A DNA stretch of 64,000 nucleotides from CAVOOW01 sp963697675 (GTDB lineage Bacteria > Actinomycetota > Actinomycetes > JACCUZ01), in contig CAVOOW010000006.1 of the NCBI GenBank assembly GCA_963697675.1, forward strand, positions 558,001 to 622,000, read 5' to 3'. The notes beneath the pieces were generated by a model. The model ran no database searches and had not been told where the DNA came from. It worked only from the letters and a program-made list of their open reading frames with translations. This document shows positions 35,783 to 44,209 of this stretch, one piece after another. Position numbers and translations under genes: made by a program. Numbering within the stretch: the first letter of the stretch is position 1; every line of letters begins with the position of its first letter.

Positions 35783-37000
35783 CTAGGCCATGCGCTTGGC
35801 GAGGCCTTCGTCGATCGCGCCGAGGAAGTCCTCGGTGTTCAGGAAGGCCTGGTCCGGCGAGACGAGCAAGGCGAGGTCCTTGGTCATCTGACCGGCCTCG
35901 ACCGTCTCGATGCAGACCTGCTCGAGCGCCTCGGCGAACCCGGTGACCTCGGGGGTGCTGTCGAGCTTCCCGCGGTGCTTGAGCCCACCCGTCCACGCGT
36001 AGATCGATGCGATCGGGTTGGTCGAGGTCGGCTTGCCCTGCTCGTGCATGCGGAAGTGCCGGGTCACCGTGCCGTGCGCTGCCTCGGCCTCGACGGTCTT
36101 GCCGTCCGGGGTCATCAGCACCGAGGTCATCAGGCCGAGCGAACCGAAGCCCTGCGCGACGGTGTCGGACTGCACGTCGCCGTCGTAGTTCTTGCACGCC
36201 CAGACGTAGCCGCCCTCCCACTTCATCGCGGCCGCGACCATGTCGTCGATCAGCCGGTGTTCGTAGGTCAGGCCCGCGGCGTCGAAGTCGGCCTTGAACT
36301 CCTTCTCGAAGACCTCGGCGAAGATGTCCTTGAAGGCACCGTCGTACGCCTTGAGGATCGTGTTTTTCGTTGACAGGTAAACGGGATAGTTGCGCATCAG
36401 CCCGTAGGCCATCGACGCCCTGGCGAAGTCCGCGATCGAGTTGTTGAAGTTGTACATGCCCATCGCGACTCCGCCGTCGTCGCCGTAGTTGGCGACCACG
36501 TGCTGGATCGGCTCGGAGCCGTCCGACGGCGTGAACGTGATGGTGAGCTCGCCCGCGCCGGGCACCTTGAAGTTCGTCGCCTTGTACTGGTCGCCGTGGG
36601 CGTGACGGCCGATCACGATCGGCTTGGTCCAGCCCGGCACCAGTCGCGGGATGTTGCTGATGATGATCGGCTCGCGGAACACGACTCCGCCGAGGATGTT
36701 GCGGATCGTGCCGTTCGGCGACACCCACATCTTCTTCAGGCCGAACTCCTTGACCCGCGCCTCGTCGGGGGTGATGGTGGCGCACTTGACGCCGACGCCG
36801 TGCCGCTTGATCGCGTTCGCGGCGTCGACGGTCACCTGGTCGTCGGTGGCGTCACGGTGCTCGATGCCCAGGTCGTAGTAGTCGAGGTCGACGTCGAGAT
36901 AGGGGTGGATCAGCCGGTCCTTGATGAATGACCAGATGATGCGGGTCATCTCGTCGCCGTCGATCTCCACGACAGGGTTCTGCACCTTGATCTTCGCCAC
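35783..37000 (-). CDS. icd: NADP-dependent isocitrate dehydrogenase (homodimeric, eukaryote-like)
   Basis: Oxidatively decarboxylates isocitrate to 2-oxoglutarate; TCA cycle and NADPH source. It has 405 residues, the dimeric type II class. Seen: VEIDGDEMTRIIWSFIKDRL at the N-terminus, KCATITPDEARVKEFGLKKM, WVSPNGTIRNILGG (substrate Ser/Asn/Arg), YEHRLIDDMVAAAMK and NYDGDVQSDTVAQGFGSLGL (metal Asp residues), then EAAHGTVTRHFR for NADP. The GTG at 37000 is chosen, placing VEIDGDEMTRI at residue 11. It lies 37 bases downstream of mdh and is probably co-transcribed. Confidence 0.95.
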   Translation of the reverse strand: MAKIKVQNPVVEIDGDEMTRIIWSFIKDRLIHPYLDVDLDYYDLGIEHRDATDDQVTVDAANAIKRHGVGVKCATITPDEARVKEFGLKKMWVSPNGTIRNILGGVVFREPIIISNIPRLVPGWTKPIVIGRHAHGDQYKATNFKVPGAGELTITFTPSDGSEPIQHVVANYGDDGGVAMGMYNFNNSIADFARASMAYGLMRNYPVYLSTKNTILKAYDGAFKDIFAEVFEKEFKADFDAAGLTYEHRLIDDMVAAAMKWEGGYVWACKNYDGDVQSDTVAQGFGSLGLMTSVLMTPDGKTVEAEAAHGTVTRHFRMHEQGKPTSTNPIASIYAWTGGLKHRGKLDSTPEVTGFAEALEQVCIETVEAGQMTKDLALLVSPDQAFLNTEDFLGAIDEGLAKRMA

Positions 37001-37037
37001 GGACGGGCCTCCAGCTCGAGGGTGGTAGGGGGGTTGC

Positions 37038-38027
37038 TCAGACGAGGCCGAGGGACTGGACGGCGTCGCGTTCTTCCTGCAGCTCACGGACCGACGCGTC
37101 GATGCGCGACCGCGAGAAGTCGTTGATCGCCAGGTCCGGCACGACCTGCCAGCCGCCACCGGTGGAGATCACCGGGAACGACGAGATCAAACCCGCAGGC
37201 ACGCCGTACGAGCCGTCCGACACGATCGCGGCCGATGTCCAGTCGCCGTCAGCCGTGCCGTTGACCCAGTCGTAGACATGGTCGACCGCCGCGTTGGCCG
37301 CGGACGCGGCCGACGAGAAGCCGCGCGCCTCGATGATCGCGGCGCCGCGCTTCGCAACGGTCGGGATGAAGTCGTTCTCCAGCCACTGCTGGTCGTTCAC
37401 GACCTCGGCGGCGTTCTTGCCGGCCACCTCGGCGTGGAAGATGTCGGGGTATTGCGTGGCCGAGTGGTTGCCCCAGATGGTCAACCTCGTGATGTCGGAC
37501 ACGGGCGCGCCGGTCTTCTTCGACAGCTGGCTCAGCGCCCGGTTGTGGTCGAGGCGCGTCATGGCCGTGAAGCGATCTGCGGGCACGTCAGGTGCGTGGG
37601 ACTGGGCGATGAGCGCGTTGGTGTTGGCGGGGTTTCCAACAACGAGAATGCGTACGTCGTCGGCGGCCCCAGCGTTGATGGCCTCACCCTGCGGCTTGAA
37701 GATGCCACCGTTGGCCTCGAGCAGGTCGCCCCGCTCCATGCCGGCCGAGCGCGGACGGGCACCGACGAGCAGCGCCACGTTGACGCCGTCGAACGCCGCC
37801 TTGACGTCAGCCGTCACCTCGATGCCGGCCAGCAGCGGGAAGGCGCAGTCGTCCAGCTCCATCGCCGTGCCCGCAGCCGCCTTGAGCGCCGGCTCGATCT
37901 CGAGCAGCCGGAGCTGGACCGGAACGTCCGGGCCGAGCAGCTGGCCGGACGCGACCCGGAAGAGCAGCGCGTAGCCGATCTGGCCGGCGGCGCCGGTGAC
38001 GGTGACGGTGACTGGTGTACGGGCCAT
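37038..38027 (-). CDS. mdh: malate dehydrogenase
   Basis: NAD-dependent oxidation of malate to oxaloacetate; 329 residues, the LDH-like dimeric family common in actinobacteria. NAD fold VTVTGAAGQIGYALLFRVASG at the N-terminus, substrate loop LVGARPRSAGMERGDLL with Arg residues, VVGNPANTNALI, the catalytic Arg/Asp region MTRLDHNRA and the catalytic His in IWGNHSATQYPD. The ATG at 38027 has AAGGAG seven bases upstream. It heads a leftward operon with icd. A candidate palindromic operator lies 36 bases upstream of the start. Confidence 0.96.
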   Translation of the reverse strand: MARTPVTVTVTGAAGQIGYALLFRVASGQLLGPDVPVQLRLLEIEPALKAAAGTAMELDDCAFPLLAGIEVTADVKAAFDGVNVALLVGARPRSAGMERGDLLEANGGIFKPQGEAINAGAADDVRILVVGNPANTNALIAQSHAPDVPADRFTAMTRLDHNRALSQLSKKTGAPVSDITRLTIWGNHSATQYPDIFHAEVAGKNAAEVVNDQQWLENDFIPTVAKRGAAIIEARGFSSAASAANAAVDHVYDWVNGTADGDWTSAAIVSDGSYGVPAGLISSFPVISTGGGWQVVPDLAINDFSRSRIDASVRELQEERDAVQSLGLV

Positions 38028-38062
38028 GGCGAAGGCTCCTTCGCTAGCAACGCTTCTTCGAT

Positions 38063-38080
38063 ATCTCGTCATCAAGAGAT
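38063..38080. promoter_or_regulatory. palindrome upstream of mdh
   Basis: ATCTC at 38063-38067 and GAGAT at 38076-38080, separated by GTCATCAA, within the 115-bp mdh leader. The spacing fits a dimeric regulator site or a -10 overlapping operator. No specific regulator is assigned. Confidence 0.35.
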
Positions 38081-38142
38081 CTATGTGTTGGTCGAGGCTA
38101 TCCCAGCACGTCCGGTGCCTCCGAACGAGGTCAGCCGCTATC

Positions 38143-38445
38143 TCATCCGCGGGGCACGACGATCGCGAGAACGATCAGCGATCCGGCCATGGCATAGAGC
38201 ACGACCAGGTCGAAGGGCCGGCTGCGGACCACGAGCAGGCCCACGCGCCGGGCGGGCACCAGGGTCCGGGCCAGGGCGGCGAAGCCGACCGAGATGCCGA
38301 ACGCGAGGCAGCCGGCCCGGAAGTGATCGAGCGCGACGATCGCGAAGGACGTCAGGCAGCCGAACAGCACGAGCAGCAACAGCCACTGCCGGCCCAGCCA
38401 GCCACCCCGGATAGGCGGGCGGTCGTCGACGCCGGGCTCGCTCAC
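38143..38445 (-). CDS. DUF3017-family small membrane protein
   Basis: 100 residues with a short acidic/Pro N-terminus (VSEPGVDDRPPIRGGW) and three hydrophobic spans: WLLLLVLFGCLTSFAIVAL, AFGISVGFAALARTLV and LVVLYAMAGSLIVLAIVV. The GTG at 38445 overlaps the folD stop (GTGA). DUF3017 proteins regularly follow folD in actinobacteria; function unknown. Confidence 0.8.
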   Translation of the reverse strand: MSEPGVDDRPPIRGGWLGRQWLLLLVLFGCLTSFAIVALDHFRAGCLAFGISVGFAALARTLVPARRVGLLVVRSRPFDLVVLYAMAGSLIVLAIVVPRG

Positions 38446-39326
38446 CCCGCCGCTGCCCCGTACGTCTGACGTTCGGCCGCCTCGACCACGTTGAGCAGCA
38501 GCATTGCCCGGGTCATCGGGCCCACACCGCCGGGCATCGGCGAGACGAACGCCGCGACGTCTCGCACGTCGGGCGCCACATCGCCGGCGAGCCCCGTCTC
38601 GGTGCGGGTGATGCCGACGTCGAGCACCGTCGCGCCAGGACGGACGTCCTTGGCCGTCACCAGACCGGGGACGCCCGCCGCCGCCACGATGATGTCGGCG
38701 CGGCGCAGGTGGGCGGAGAGATCGACCGTTCCGGTGTGGCACATCGTGACGGTCGCGTTCTCGCTGCGCCGGGTGAGCAGCAGGCCGAGCGAACGCCCGA
38801 CCGTGATGCCGCGGCCGACGACGACCACCTCGGCGCCTGCGATCGCGATGTCGTGACGACGAAGCAGCTCGACGATGCCGCGCGGCGTGCAGGGCAACGG
38901 CCCGGCGTGCCCGAGCACGAGCCGGCCGAGACTGATCGGATGCAGCCCGTCGGCGTCCTTGGCGGGGTCCATGCGTTCGAGAACCGTGTAGGCGTCGAGG
39001 CCGCGAGGCAACGGGAGCTGGACGATGTAGCCCGTGCACGCCGGATCGGCGTTCAGCTCGTCGACGACCGCCTCGACCTCGCCCTGGGTCGCGGTCTCCG
39101 GCAGGTCACGCCGGATCGAGGCGATGCCCACCTGAGCGCAGTCGCGGTGCTTGCCGGCGACGTACGCCTGGCTGCCCGGGTCGTCGCCGACGAGGACCGT
39201 GCCGAGCCCCGGTACGACGCCCGCGGCGAGCAGCCGGGCCACCCGTTCGCGCAGGTCGGCCTTGACGTCGGCGGCTGCGGCTTTGCCGTCGATGATCGTT
39301 GCGCTCACAAGGTGCGAGTCTGTCAC
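38442..39326 (-). CDS. folD: bifunctional methylenetetrahydrofolate dehydrogenase/cyclohydrolase
   Basis: Converts 5,10-methylene-THF to 10-formyl-THF with NADP, supplying the formyl groups used by PurN and PurH encoded next to it. It has 294 residues. Motifs: LGTVLVGDDPGSQAYVAGKH with the catalytic Tyr and Lys, YIVQLPLPRGLDAYTVLER, DPAKDADGLHPISLGRLVL, PCTPRGIVELL, VVVGRGITVGRSLGLLLTR and SPMPGGVGPMTRAMLL at the end. The annotated start is GTG at 39326; a GTG at 39308 is equally possible. It follows purH by 27 bases. Confidence 0.95.
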   Translation of the reverse strand: MTDSHLVSATIIDGKAAAADVKADLRERVARLLAAGVVPGLGTVLVGDDPGSQAYVAGKHRDCAQVGIASIRRDLPETATQGEVEAVVDELNADPACTGYIVQLPLPRGLDAYTVLERMDPAKDADGLHPISLGRLVLGHAGPLPCTPRGIVELLRRHDIAIAGAEVVVVGRGITVGRSLGLLLTRRSENATVTMCHTGTVDLSAHLRRADIIVAAAGVPGLVTAKDVRPGATVLDVGITRTETGLAGDVAPDVRDVAAFVSPMPGGVGPMTRAMLLLNVVEAAERQTYGAAAG

Positions 39327-39353
39327 GCCGACCGGGTGACCCTCCGCCCGACG

Positions 39354-40952
39354 TCAGTGGAGGAAGTGCCGGGTGCCCGTCAGGTAGAGGGTGAGACCGG
39401 CCTCCGCTGCCGCCGCGACGACCTCGTCGTCCCGGACCGAACCACCCGGCTGTACGACGGCGCGCACTCCACCGTCGATGAGGACCTGGAGCCCGTCGGC
39501 GAAGGGGAAGAAGGCGTCCGACGCGGCTGCCGACCCTCTCGCCCGTTCGCCGGCCCGGCTGACCGCGAGCCGGGCGGAGTCGACCCGGTTGACCTGACCC
39601 ATGCCGACGCCCACCGTCGCCCGGCCGGAGGCGAGCAGGATCGCGTTCGACTTGACTGCTCGCACCGCGCGCCACGCGAACTCGAGCGAGCGCAGCAGGG
39701 CATCGTCGGCTGCGGGGCCTGCGGCCAGGGTCCACGTGGCGGGGTCGTCACCGGGGGCGCTCAGGGTGTCCGCCTGCTGGGCCAGCACGCCGCCGCAGAT
39801 CTGCCGCCACTCCACGGCCGGGTGGCCGTAGTCGGGCACGAGAAGCACCCGCAACGACTTCCTGCGCGCGAGGATCTCGACCGCACCCGGCTCGAACTCC
39901 GGTGCGGCGACCACCTCGGTGAAGATCTCGGCGACCTGCTCCGCCATCGCCGTCGTGACGGGGCGGTTGGTCGCGATGACGCCGCCGAACGCGGACACCG
40001 GGTCGCACGCGTTCGCCAGTGCGTGTGCCGTGGCGACGTCGTCGGCCACCGCGATGCCGCACGGGTTGGTGTGCTTCACGATGGCGACGCAGGGTTGCTC
40101 GAAGTCGTTCGCGGCTCGCAGCGCCGCCTCGACGTCGACGTAGTTGTTGTAGCTCATCTCCTTGCCGTGCACCTGCTCTGCTCCGGCAAGCCCACGCGAC
40201 CCCTCCGCGGCGAGATAGAGCGCCGCACGCTGGTGCGGGTTCTCGCCGTAGCGCAGCACCGTCGAACGGGTCAGCGAGAAGCCCGAGAACTCCGGCCAGC
40301 CGTCCGGCTCCTCGACCAGCTCCTGCGCGAACCACGACGCAACCGTCGTGTCGTAGGTCGCCGTGTGCGCGAACGCCTCGGCCGCCAGCCGGCGTCGCTG
40401 TTCGAGGGTGAAGCCACCGGCAGCCACGGCCGCGAGAACGTCGGGATAGCGGCCGGGGTCGACGACCACGGCGACGGACGGGTGGTTCTTCGCAGCGGCC
40501 CGCACCATCGACGGGCCGCCGATGTCGATCTGCTCCACGCACTCGTCGGGGGACGCACCGCTCGCCACGGTGGCGCTGAACGGATAGAGGTTCACCACGA
40601 CCAGGTCGAACGCCTCGATGCCGAGCTCGTCCAGCTGCGCCCGGTGCGTCTCCAGGCGCAGGTCGGCGAGGATGCCCGCGTGGACGCGTGGGTGCAGCGT
40701 CTTGACGCGCCCGTCGAGACACTCCGGGAACCCGGTGAGTTCCTCCACCGCCGTGACGGGTACGCCGGCGGCCGAGATGTGCGCAGCCGTCGACCCGGTC
40801 GACACGAGTGCGACACCGGCCTCGTGCAGTCCGCGCGCAAGATCCTCGAGCCCGGTCTTGTCATAGACGCTGACCAGAGCACGGCGTACGGGGCGCGTGG
40901 TCCCCGCGGAGTCGGGAGCGGAGCGAGCGACGTCGTGGGGTGTCGAACTCAC
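39354..40952 (-). CDS. purH: bifunctional AICAR transformylase/IMP cyclohydrolase
   Basis: Last two steps of de novo IMP synthesis; 532 residues. The N-terminal cyclohydrolase domain has ALVSVYDKTGLEDLARGL, STGSTAAHISAAGVPV, VKTLHPRVHAGIL and IDIGGPSMVRAAAKNH. The C-terminal transformylase domain has RYGENPHQRAALY, GKEMSYNNYVD, VKHTNPCGIAV and AVKSNAILLASG. The GTG at 40952 overlaps the purN stop. The first ~19 residues are an extension partly encoded by a 41-bp palindromic element that also occurs at the start of purN, and the family domain only begins after it. Confidence 0.96.
   Translation of the reverse strand: MSSTPHDVARSAPDSAGTTRPVRRALVSVYDKTGLEDLARGLHEAGVALVSTGSTAAHISAAGVPVTAVEELTGFPECLDGRVKTLHPRVHAGILADLRLETHRAQLDELGIEAFDLVVVNLYPFSATVASGASPDECVEQIDIGGPSMVRAAAKNHPSVAVVVDPGRYPDVLAAVAAGGFTLEQRRRLAAEAFAHTATYDTTVASWFAQELVEEPDGWPEFSGFSLTRSTVLRYGENPHQRAALYLAAEGSRGLAGAEQVHGKEMSYNNYVDVEAALRAANDFEQPCVAIVKHTNPCGIAVADDVATAHALANACDPVSAFGGVIATNRPVTTAMAEQVAEIFTEVVAAPEFEPGAVEILARRKSLRVLLVPDYGHPAVEWRQICGGVLAQQADTLSAPGDDPATWTLAAGPAADDALLRSLEFAWRAVRAVKSNAILLASGRATVGVGMGQVNRVDSARLAVSRAGERARGSAAASDAFFPFADGLQVLIDGGVRAVVQPGGSVRDDEVVAAAAEAGLTLYLTGTRHFLH
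40901..40941. repeat. 41-bp palindromic element within the purH start
   Basis: Begins TCCCCGCGGAGTCG and ends CGTCGTGGGGT. The ends are complementary in the pattern CCCCGCG..AGTCG / CGACn.CGnGGGG, so it can fold. It covers about codons 4 to 18 of purH, encoding TPHDVARSAPDSAGT. Related copy at 41572; about 34 of 41 bases agree by eye. Confidence 0.8.
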
Positions 40953-41620
40953 GGGATGGTGACCTTCCGTCCGGTGACCGTCCAGCCCTCTCGGGCCATC
41001 CGGCCGACGACGTCGACGAGCATCGCTCGCTCTTCGACCTTGATGCGCTCGTGCAACGACGACTCGTCGTCATCATCGCGCACGGGCACTGCGACCTGCC
41101 CGACGATGGGACCGGTGTCGACCCCGGCGTCGACCACGAACAGCGTGGCGCCAGTGACCTTCACGCCGTGGGCGAGGGCGTCGCGGGCGCCGTGCATGCC
41201 TGGGAACGCCGGGAGCAACGCCGGATGGGTGTTGAGGAACCGGCCACCGAACCGGGCCAGGAACGCCGGCCCGACGAGCCGCATGAAACCGGCGGAGATC
41301 ACGAGATCAGGCTCGTGAGCAGCGACGGCGCCGGCGAATGCGGTGTCCCACTCGTCGCGGCTGGCGAAGTCGCCGACCGGCAGCACGAACGTGGGGACGC
41401 CGTGGGCCTTCGCCCGGTCGAGCGCCGCGATGCCGTCACGGTCGGCACCTACGGCCACCACCGCGGCGCCGTACGCCGGCTGGTCTGCAGCGTCGAGCAG
41501 GGCCTGCAGGTTGGTGCCGGTGCCCGAGACGAGCACGACAAGTCGCCGTGGGTCAGGGGTCGGGCTCGGGGTCCCCGCGGAGTCGTGAGCGAAGGGAGCG
41601 ACTTCGCGGGGTGAGTTCAC
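40949..41620 (-). CDS. purN: phosphoribosylglycinamide formyltransferase
   Basis: Transfers formyl from 10-formyl-THF to GAR, third step of purine synthesis; 223 residues. Motifs: VVLVSGTGTNLQALLDAA, ISAGFMRLVGPAFLARF, FLNTHPALLPAFPGMHGARD with catalytic Asn-His, and the catalytic Asp in FVVDAGVDTGPIVGQ. The start is GTG at 41620 with no clear ribosome site, 33 bases after the PerM stop. The first 24 residues are an extension of which SPREVAPFAHDSAGT is encoded by the 41-bp element. Its stop overlaps the purH start. Confidence 0.95.
   Translation of the reverse strand: MNSPREVAPFAHDSAGTPSPTPDPRRLVVLVSGTGTNLQALLDAADQPAYGAAVVAVGADRDGIAALDRAKAHGVPTFVLPVGDFASRDEWDTAFAGAVAAHEPDLVISAGFMRLVGPAFLARFGGRFLNTHPALLPAFPGMHGARDALAHGVKVTGATLFVVDAGVDTGPIVGQVAVPVRDDDDESSLHERIKVEERAMLVDVVGRMAREGWTVTGRKVTIP
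41572..41612. repeat. 41-bp palindromic element within the purN start
   Basis: Begins TCCCCGCGGAGTCGTGAG and ends GAGCGACTTCGCGGGGT. The ends form an interrupted stem (CCCCGCG and AGTCG pair with CGACT and CGCGGGG). It covers about codons 3 to 17 of purN in the same reading frame and orientation as the purH copy. Confidence 0.82.
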
Positions 41621-41653
41621 GTGCGCAGACGATAGCGGCGCGGGTGGCGGGCC

Positions 41654-42907
41654 TCAGCGGGCGGCGCGGCGGAACAGCTCGCGACGGCGTCCGGCCAGGA
41701 TGGCGGCCACGACCACCGCTGTCGTGCCCGCGGCGGCGAGGGCCACCCACCACGGCGCCGGCCCGGTGTGCGCGAGCCGACCCGGCCCGGCCGGGCCGGT
41801 CGATGCGGCGGCGAGCACGCCGAGCGCCAGACCGGTGACCGCCCCCGTGAGCCCGGCGACCCGCAGCAGGTCGCGCCATGACGAGATCGGCTGCCGGGGA
41901 TCCCGGCGCGCCGCCCGGTCGACCAGCACACCGGAGACGAGCCCGGCCGCCAGGGTCGCCGCGACCATGAGAGGCCAGGCGGCACCGGTGTCCCGAGAGG
42001 ACGGCAGCGCAGCCAGCAGCGGGACAGCGGGCACGGCGCCGAGGTGGACGCCGCTGATCGCGACAGTCGTGCCGGTCCCCACCGCGAAGCCCGGACCCAC
42101 GAGGTAGGAAGTGCCCCAGACGACCGCGGTCGGTGCATAGAGGACGCAGATGAGCAGCACCAGCAAGGTCCCGGAGGTCCCGGCGTCCAGGCCGGAGACG
42201 ACGCCGGACACCTCACCACGATGCAGGGCCAACATCGCGCAGACCAGCAGGGACCCACTCGCGAGCAGCACGCAGACCGCGCCGGCGGCGCCGGTCAGAG
42301 CCAGGCGTCCAGCTGTCGGGATGCGGGACCACCAGGCGACTGCCCGGCCGCTGCCGCGCACCGCACCGGCGCCGCCGGCGATCAACGCGAGTCCGCCCGC
42401 GCCGAGGAAGACGGTGACCGGCCGCGGCTGCACCGCGGCGCTGCGGGCGAACAGCGAGATGACAACCGCGATCGCGGCATAGGACGCGGCGAGGGCGACA
42501 GTGAGCGACCCGACCGCGCGCCGCCCACGTACCTGAGCGGCGCGCGCCGCTCGTACCGCGGAGGAATAGAGCAGAACCGCCAGCAGCAGGGTCAGCCCCA
42601 ACGGCGCGAGCCCGAAGCCGCCGCCGGGGACCGAGAGCCGCGCCAGGTGCCCGACCAGCCAGATCGCGAAACCGGCCGCGACAGCCTCGGTTGCGCTGGC
42701 ACCGCTGTCCGCGGACGTCGCCCAGGCGACCAGCACGAGCACCATCACGGTGAGCAGTCCGAGGGCCGCAGCACGCAGCGCCGCGAGCACGCCCGCGAGC
42801 GACACCGACTGCGGCGCGTCCGCCCGCGGCGGTCGTCGCGGCGACGCCGGGCGCCGGGCGGCGGGCGAGCGCGGTGGCCGCGGAGGGCGGGAGACCAGAT
42901 CTGTCAT
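41654..42907 (-). CDS. PerM-like integral membrane protein (DUF6350)
   Basis: A 417-residue protein with a Pro/Arg-rich N-terminus (SRPPRPPRSPAARRP) and around ten or more hydrophobic spans, for example LLTVMVLVLVAWATSA, LLLAVLLYSSAVRAARAAQ and VFLGAGGLALIAGGAGAV. It ends TTAVVVAAILAGRRRELFRR. DUF6350 proteins upstream of purN correspond by position to PerM (Rv0955), a membrane protein needed for cell division under stress in M. tuberculosis; equivalence here rests on topology and gene order, not on a visible motif. Divergent from the gene at 43011. Confidence 0.75.
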   Translation of the reverse strand: MTDLVSRPPRPPRSPAARRPASPRRPPRADAPQSVSLAGVLAALRAAALGLLTVMVLVLVAWATSADSGASATEAVAAGFAIWLVGHLARLSVPGGGFGLAPLGLTLLLAVLLYSSAVRAARAAQVRGRRAVGSLTVALAASYAAIAVVISLFARSAAVQPRPVTVFLGAGGLALIAGGAGAVRGSGRAVAWWSRIPTAGRLALTGAAGAVCVLLASGSLLVCAMLALHRGEVSGVVSGLDAGTSGTLLVLLICVLYAPTAVVWGTSYLVGPGFAVGTGTTVAISGVHLGAVPAVPLLAALPSSRDTGAAWPLMVAATLAAGLVSGVLVDRAARRDPRQPISSWRDLLRVAGLTGAVTGLALGVLAAASTGPAGPGRLAHTGPAPWWVALAAAGTTAVVVAAILAGRRRELFRRAAR

Positions 42908-43010
42908 TGCCGACCATCGTCGCGGGTGGCGGCCGTACCCCCGGGGAACTGCCGTTTTTCGGGGTGTCGCAGGGTTGGGGGGAGAATGTCACGTCGAGCG
43001 GAAGGTCCAG

Positions 43011-43610
43011 GTGCCCACGGTGGGTTGGTGGTCGAGTGACGACCCACGTCGCCGCGCGGCATTTGTTGCGCTGGTGCTGGCCGGCGCCGCCGTGGTCGGT
43101 CTGGGCGCAGGATCGCTGCTCGGCATGGCGGATGACAGCCCCACCGTCGCGGCGGTGGAGCCGAAGACCTCCTCGCCGCCGGCATCACCCACGCCGACGG
43201 AAAGCGCCACGAAGCGGGCGGCGTCCCAGATCGAGCGCGGCACGACCTCGGACATCGGGTTCTTCCTCGCCTCCGACGACAAGGACGACGGCATCCACGT
43301 CACGTTCGACCGGGTGCTGCTGCTGTCGGGCAAGGAGGCCCAGGCCTACGCCAAGGCGCACCACACGAAGAAGCCGAAGAAGGACGGCGTGCTGCTGGTC
43401 AACGACAACGCCCTGACCCGCGACCTCGTGCTCAGCCCGGACATCAAGGTCCAGGGGTCGCAGCAACTCGCCGGATCAGCCACGCTGCAGCCCGTCTCGC
43501 TGCAGACGCTGTTGGACACGGTCTCCAGCAACGGCTCCGACCTGCTGCTGGACATCACGTACGACGACCTCGGCTATGTCACGAAGGTGAAGGAGCACAT
43601 CCTGCCCTAG
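43011..43610 (+). CDS. hypothetical membrane-anchored protein upstream of sigE-type gene
   Basis: A 199-residue protein from the GTG at 43011, with GAAGG eight bases upstream. One N-terminal span FVALVLAGAAVVGLGAGSLL is followed by a Ser/Pro/Thr linker (SSPPASPTPTESATKRAAS) and an extracytoplasmic domain containing FFLASDDKDDGIHVTFDRVL and VLLVNDNALTRDLVLSPDI. I do not recognise the domain. It precedes a sigma factor gene by 95 bases and may be a target or partner of that system (inference). Confidence 0.7.
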   Translation: MPTVGWWSSDDPRRRAAFVALVLAGAAVVGLGAGSLLGMADDSPTVAAVEPKTSSPPASPTPTESATKRAASQIERGTTSDIGFFLASDDKDDGIHVTFDRVLLLSGKEAQAYAKAHHTKKPKKDGVLLVNDNALTRDLVLSPDIKVQGSQQLAGSATLQPVSLQTLLDTVSSNGSDLLLDITYDDLGYVTKVKEHILP

Positions 43611-43642
43611 CTGGTGCCCTGGCAAAATATCGACGGACAACT

Positions 43643-43670
43643 GCAACCGTCGGCTCCGCTCATGGGTCAT
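43643..43670 (+). promoter_or_regulatory. candidate autoregulatory promoter of the sigma factor gene
   Basis: GCAACC at 43643-43648 followed after 16 bases by GGTCAT at 43665-43670, about 36 bases before the GTG of the sigma gene. AACC-type -35 elements are usual for alternative sigma factors; the assignment is tentative. Confidence 0.3.
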
Positions 43671-43705
43671 CCTTCGCGAGAGACGCTGCGAACAGGAGAC
43701 GGTCC

Positions 43706-44209
43706 GTGCGGGACACCAGTGGGTTCGACGCCTTCTACGCCGGCACGAGCCGACGCGTGCTGCACCAGATGTACGCCATGACCGGGAACCTGGCCGACGC
43801 ACAGGACCTCGTACAGGAGGCGTACGCGCGAGCGTGGCAACGGTGGTCGTCCGTGTCGACGTACGACGACCCGGAGGCCTGGATCCGCACGGTGGCCTGG
43901 CGGCTGGCGGCGAGCAAGTGGCGCAAGACCAAGAACGGGGTGGCCGCCATGCTCCGGCACGGGCCACCGGCGCATACGCCGGAGCCGAGTGTCGACAACG
44001 TCGCTCTCGTCACGGCGCTGCGCCAGATCCCCGAGGCGCAGCGACGCACGATCGTGCTGCACCACCTGGTCGGTCTCTCGGTAGGCGAGGTGGCCCACGA
44101 GATGCACGTGCCGGAGGGCACCGTGAAGGCACGGCTGTCTCGCGGTCGCGCCGCCCTTGCCCAGCTGCTCACCGACGACTCGCTCTCCGAGGAGGGCTCG
44201 CATGTCTGA
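43706..44209 (+). CDS. SigE-family RNA polymerase sigma factor
   Basis: A 167-residue ECF-like sigma factor. Region 2: FDAFYAGTSRRVLHQMYAMT then GNLADAQDLVQEAYARAWQR, with WSSVSTYDDPEAWIRTVAWR. Region 4: VTALRQIPEAQRRTIVLHHL and SVGEVAHEMHVPEGTVKARL, the helix-turn-helix for the -35 element. The start is GTG at 43706 with AGGAGACGG upstream. It ends overlapping the next gene by eight bases. The adjacent membrane protein is the likely anti-sigma-type partner, but it lacks an obvious zinc-binding ZAS motif. Confidence 0.9.
   Translation: MRDTSGFDAFYAGTSRRVLHQMYAMTGNLADAQDLVQEAYARAWQRWSSVSTYDDPEAWIRTVAWRLAASKWRKTKNGVAAMLRHGPPAHTPEPSVDNVALVTALRQIPEAQRRTIVLHHLVGLSVGEVAHEMHVPEGTVKARLSRGRAALAQLLTDDSLSEEGSHV

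Noticed and set aside
38709..41318. Very long open frame (over 860 codons) on the plus strand
   Set aside because: It is antisense to folD, purH and purN, whose motifs are complete. Long antisense frames are expected in sequence with this GC skew at third codon positions.
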